Positions 4,411 through 5,943 of a DNA stretch of 5,943 nucleotides are shown in pieces. A program made the translations under genes and the position numbers. Numbering within the stretch: the first letter of the stretch is position 1; the number at the start of each line of letters is the position of its first letter. Where the stretch lies: assembly GCA_947479185.1 (NCBI GenBank), contig CANJYY010000180.1:1-5943 (forward strand). The letters run 5' to 3'. The notes beneath the pieces were generated by a model that saw nothing but the letters and a program-made list of their open reading frames with translations, ran no database searches and was not told the origin of the DNA. This DNA is from Caulobacteraceae bacterium (GTDB taxonomy: Bacteria; Pseudomonadota; Alphaproteobacteria; Caulobacterales; Caulobacteraceae).

Positions 4411-5943
4411 TTGACCCATCAGGCCCAGACCTTCACCGCGGACGAGCGCCGCATCACCCTGACCGGGCTGATGATCGTCTTCCTGCTGTCCGCCCTCGAC
4501 CAGACCATCGTGTCGACGGCCATGCCGCGGATCATCGCCGAGCTGAACGGCCTGTCGCTCTATGCCTGGGTGACCACCGCCTATCTGCTGACCTCGACGG
4601 TGATGGTGCCGATCTGGGGCAAGCTGGGCGACCTGTACGGCCGCAAGCCGGTGCTGCTGGCCGGGATCAGCATCTTCCTGCTCGGGTCCTGGCTGTCGGG
4701 GCTGTCGGGCGAGTTCGGCGATATGCCGCTGCTGGGCGGCGGCATGACCCAGCTGATCGTCTTCCGGGCCCTGCAGGGCATCGGCGGCGGGGCCCTGTTC
4801 ACCACCGCCTTCGCCATCATCGCCGACCTGTATCCGCCGCGCGAACGGGGCCGGTTCTCCGGCCTGTTCGGGGCCGTGTTCGGCCTGGCCAGCGTGCTGG
4901 GGCCGGTCATCGGCGGCTATTTCACCGACCACGGGACCTTCCAGGTCGGCAGCCACGTCGTGGCCGGCTGGCGCTGGGTGTTCTACGTCAACCTGCCGCT
5001 GAGCCTGCTGTCGCTGTTCATGATCATCGTGAAGATGCCGCGCCTCAGCCACCGGGCCTCGGGCCGGATCGACTGGGCCGGCGCCGGCCTGATGATCAGC
5101 GCCTTCACGCCGCTGCTGCTGGCCCTCAGCCTGGGCGGACACAGCTTCGCCTGGGGCTCGCCGATGATCATCGGCCTGCTGGCCGGATCGGTCGTGGCGC
5201 TGGGGCTGTTCCTGCTGGTCGAGCGCAGGGCGGAGTCGCCGATCCTGCCGCTGGACCTGTTCGCCAACCGCATCTTCACCCTGGCCAATCTGGCCAGCTT
5301 CCTGTTGTCGATGGCCTTCCTCGGGGTGGTCACCTTCCTGCCGCTGTACATGCAGCTGGGCCACGGCCTGAACGCCACCGACAGCGGCCTGCTGATCCTG
5401 CCGCTGATGGGCGGGTTGATCGTCTCCAGCACCCTGGCCGGGCGCTTGGTCAGCAAGACCGGCCGCTACAAGCCCTTCATGCTGGCCGGCGCCGCCTGTC
5501 TGCTGGTCGGCGTCTTCCTGCTCAGCCGGGTCGGCCCGACGACGCCGCTGTGGGACCTCAGCCTGCGACTGACGCTGGTGGGCCTCGGCCTCGGCCCGGG
5601 CCAGAGCCTGTTCAGCCTGGCGGTGCAGAACGCCGTGCCCGCCGGCCGGATCGGCGTGGTCACCAGCGCCAACCAGTTCTTCCGCCAGATCGGCTCGACC
5701 CTCGGCGTCGCCGCCTTCGGAACCCTGCTGACCCACAACCTGACCCGGGCCCTGGGGGCCAGCGCCCCCGGCCTCGACATCGGCGCGCTGGAAGGCATGG
5801 CGCTTAAAGCCCAGGCCGCCGGCCAGTCGGCCAGCGTCGATCCGGCCCTGCGCGAGACCATCTCGCACGCCATCACCAGCGTCTTCGGGGCCAGCCTGCT
5901 GGTGATCCTCGCCGGCCTGGTCGTGGCCTGGTTCATCCCCGAG
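4411..5943 (+). CDS. MFS transporter of the DHA2 (EmrB/QacA) family, C-terminal end cut off
   Basis: The 511 residues in view make a proton-driven 14-helix efflux pump of the inner membrane. Diagnostic motifs are [11 protein letters not shown] (29-39, motif D1 in TM1), [11 protein letters not shown] (70-80, motif A), RALQGIGGG (119-127, motif B) and [12 protein letters not shown] (158-169, antiporter motif C). [19 protein letters not shown] and [14 protein letters not shown], common in DHA2 pumps, follow. A polar loop at about 446-490 precedes the last helix (491 onward, ending WFIPE), so only a short tail is missing. DHA2 pumps expel drugs, dyes or bile salts, some with an EmrA-type partner not seen here. 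An in-frame stop lies at 4360-4362 and no ATG or GTG occurs before the ATG at 4471, which would clip TM1. TTG at 4411 (then [13 protein letters not shown]) is the best start, with TTG 4399 as alternative. Neither has a clear Shine-Dalgarno. Confidence 0.93.
   Translation, partial: MTHQAQTFTADERRITLTGLMIVFLLSALDQTIVSTAMPRIIAELNGLSLYAWVTTAYLLTSTVMVPIWGKLGDLYGRKPVLLAGISIFLLGSWLSGLSGEFGDMPLLGGGMTQLIVFRALQGIGGGALFTTAFAIIADLYPPRERGRFSGLFGAVFGLASVLGPVIGGYFTDHGTFQVGSHVVAGWRWVFYVNLPLSLLSLFMIIVKMPRLSHRASGRIDWAGAGLMISAFTPLLLALSLGGHSFAWGSPMIIGLLAGSVVALGLFLLVERRAESPILPLDLFANRIFTLANLASFLLSMAFLGVVTFLPLYMQLGHGLNATDSGLLILPLMGGLIVSSTLAGRLVSKTGRYKPFMLAGAACLLVGVFLLSRVGPTTPLWDLSLRLTLVGLGLGPGQSLFSLAVQNAVPAGRIGVVTSANQFFRQIGSTLGVAAFGTLLTHNLTRALGASAPGLDIGALEGMALKAQAAGQSASVDPALRETISHAITSVFGASLLVILAGLVVAWFIPE

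Noticed and set aside
4246..5868. 540-residue open frame on the minus strand opposite the DHA2 gene
   Set aside because: It is antisense to a clear MFS gene, dominated by Gln, Gly, His, Arg and Asp with no domain or hydrophobic core, as expected from GC-rich third positions on the other strand.

Overview
The window is a GC-rich stretch (roughly two-thirds G+C by eye) from what looks like an alphaproteobacterium. Codon usage favours G/C in third positions, and gene content and protein style resemble Caulobacteraceae (Caulobacter, Brevundimonas, Phenylobacterium). That placement is inference from sequence style, not from a marker gene.

Six protein genes fill almost all of it. Four lie head to tail on the minus strand. 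In transcription order they are an acyltransferase-3 family membrane protein (3350 to 2253), a secreted CHAP-domain protein (2184 to 1495), a CorA-family divalent cation channel (1425 to 466) and a pentapeptide-repeat protein (386 to the left edge, cut off). Gaps of about 68 to 79 nt separate these four, so read-through is possible, but no overlapping starts and stops tie them into a tight operon. Two genes lie on the plus strand, divergent from the acyltransferase: a TerC/YgdQ-family membrane protein (3507-4307) and a 14-helix DHA2-type drug/proton antiporter (4411 to the right edge, last bases missing). The 156-nt gap 3351-3506 must hold the promoters for the divergent pair.

Functionally this is an envelope and transport neighbourhood: Mg2+/Co2+-type uptake (CorA), probable metal export (TerC), drug efflux (DHA2), cell-wall cleavage (CHAP) and acylation of a surface glycan or lipid (acyltransferase). 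No biochemical pathway clearly joins them. I see no tRNA, rRNA, CRISPR array, transposase or phage gene, and no gene-free stretch over 300 bases.

I did not find convincing evidence of a new biological system. The most useful leads are small. Inverted repeats in the leaders of the pentapeptide and CHAP genes overlap their ribosome binding regions. A 17-bp AT-rich perfect palindrome covers the acyltransferase stop codon. There are nucleotide-level tandem duplications inside the pentapeptide gene. The efflux pump gene apparently starts at TTG. The long open frames opposite almost every gene are composition artefacts.
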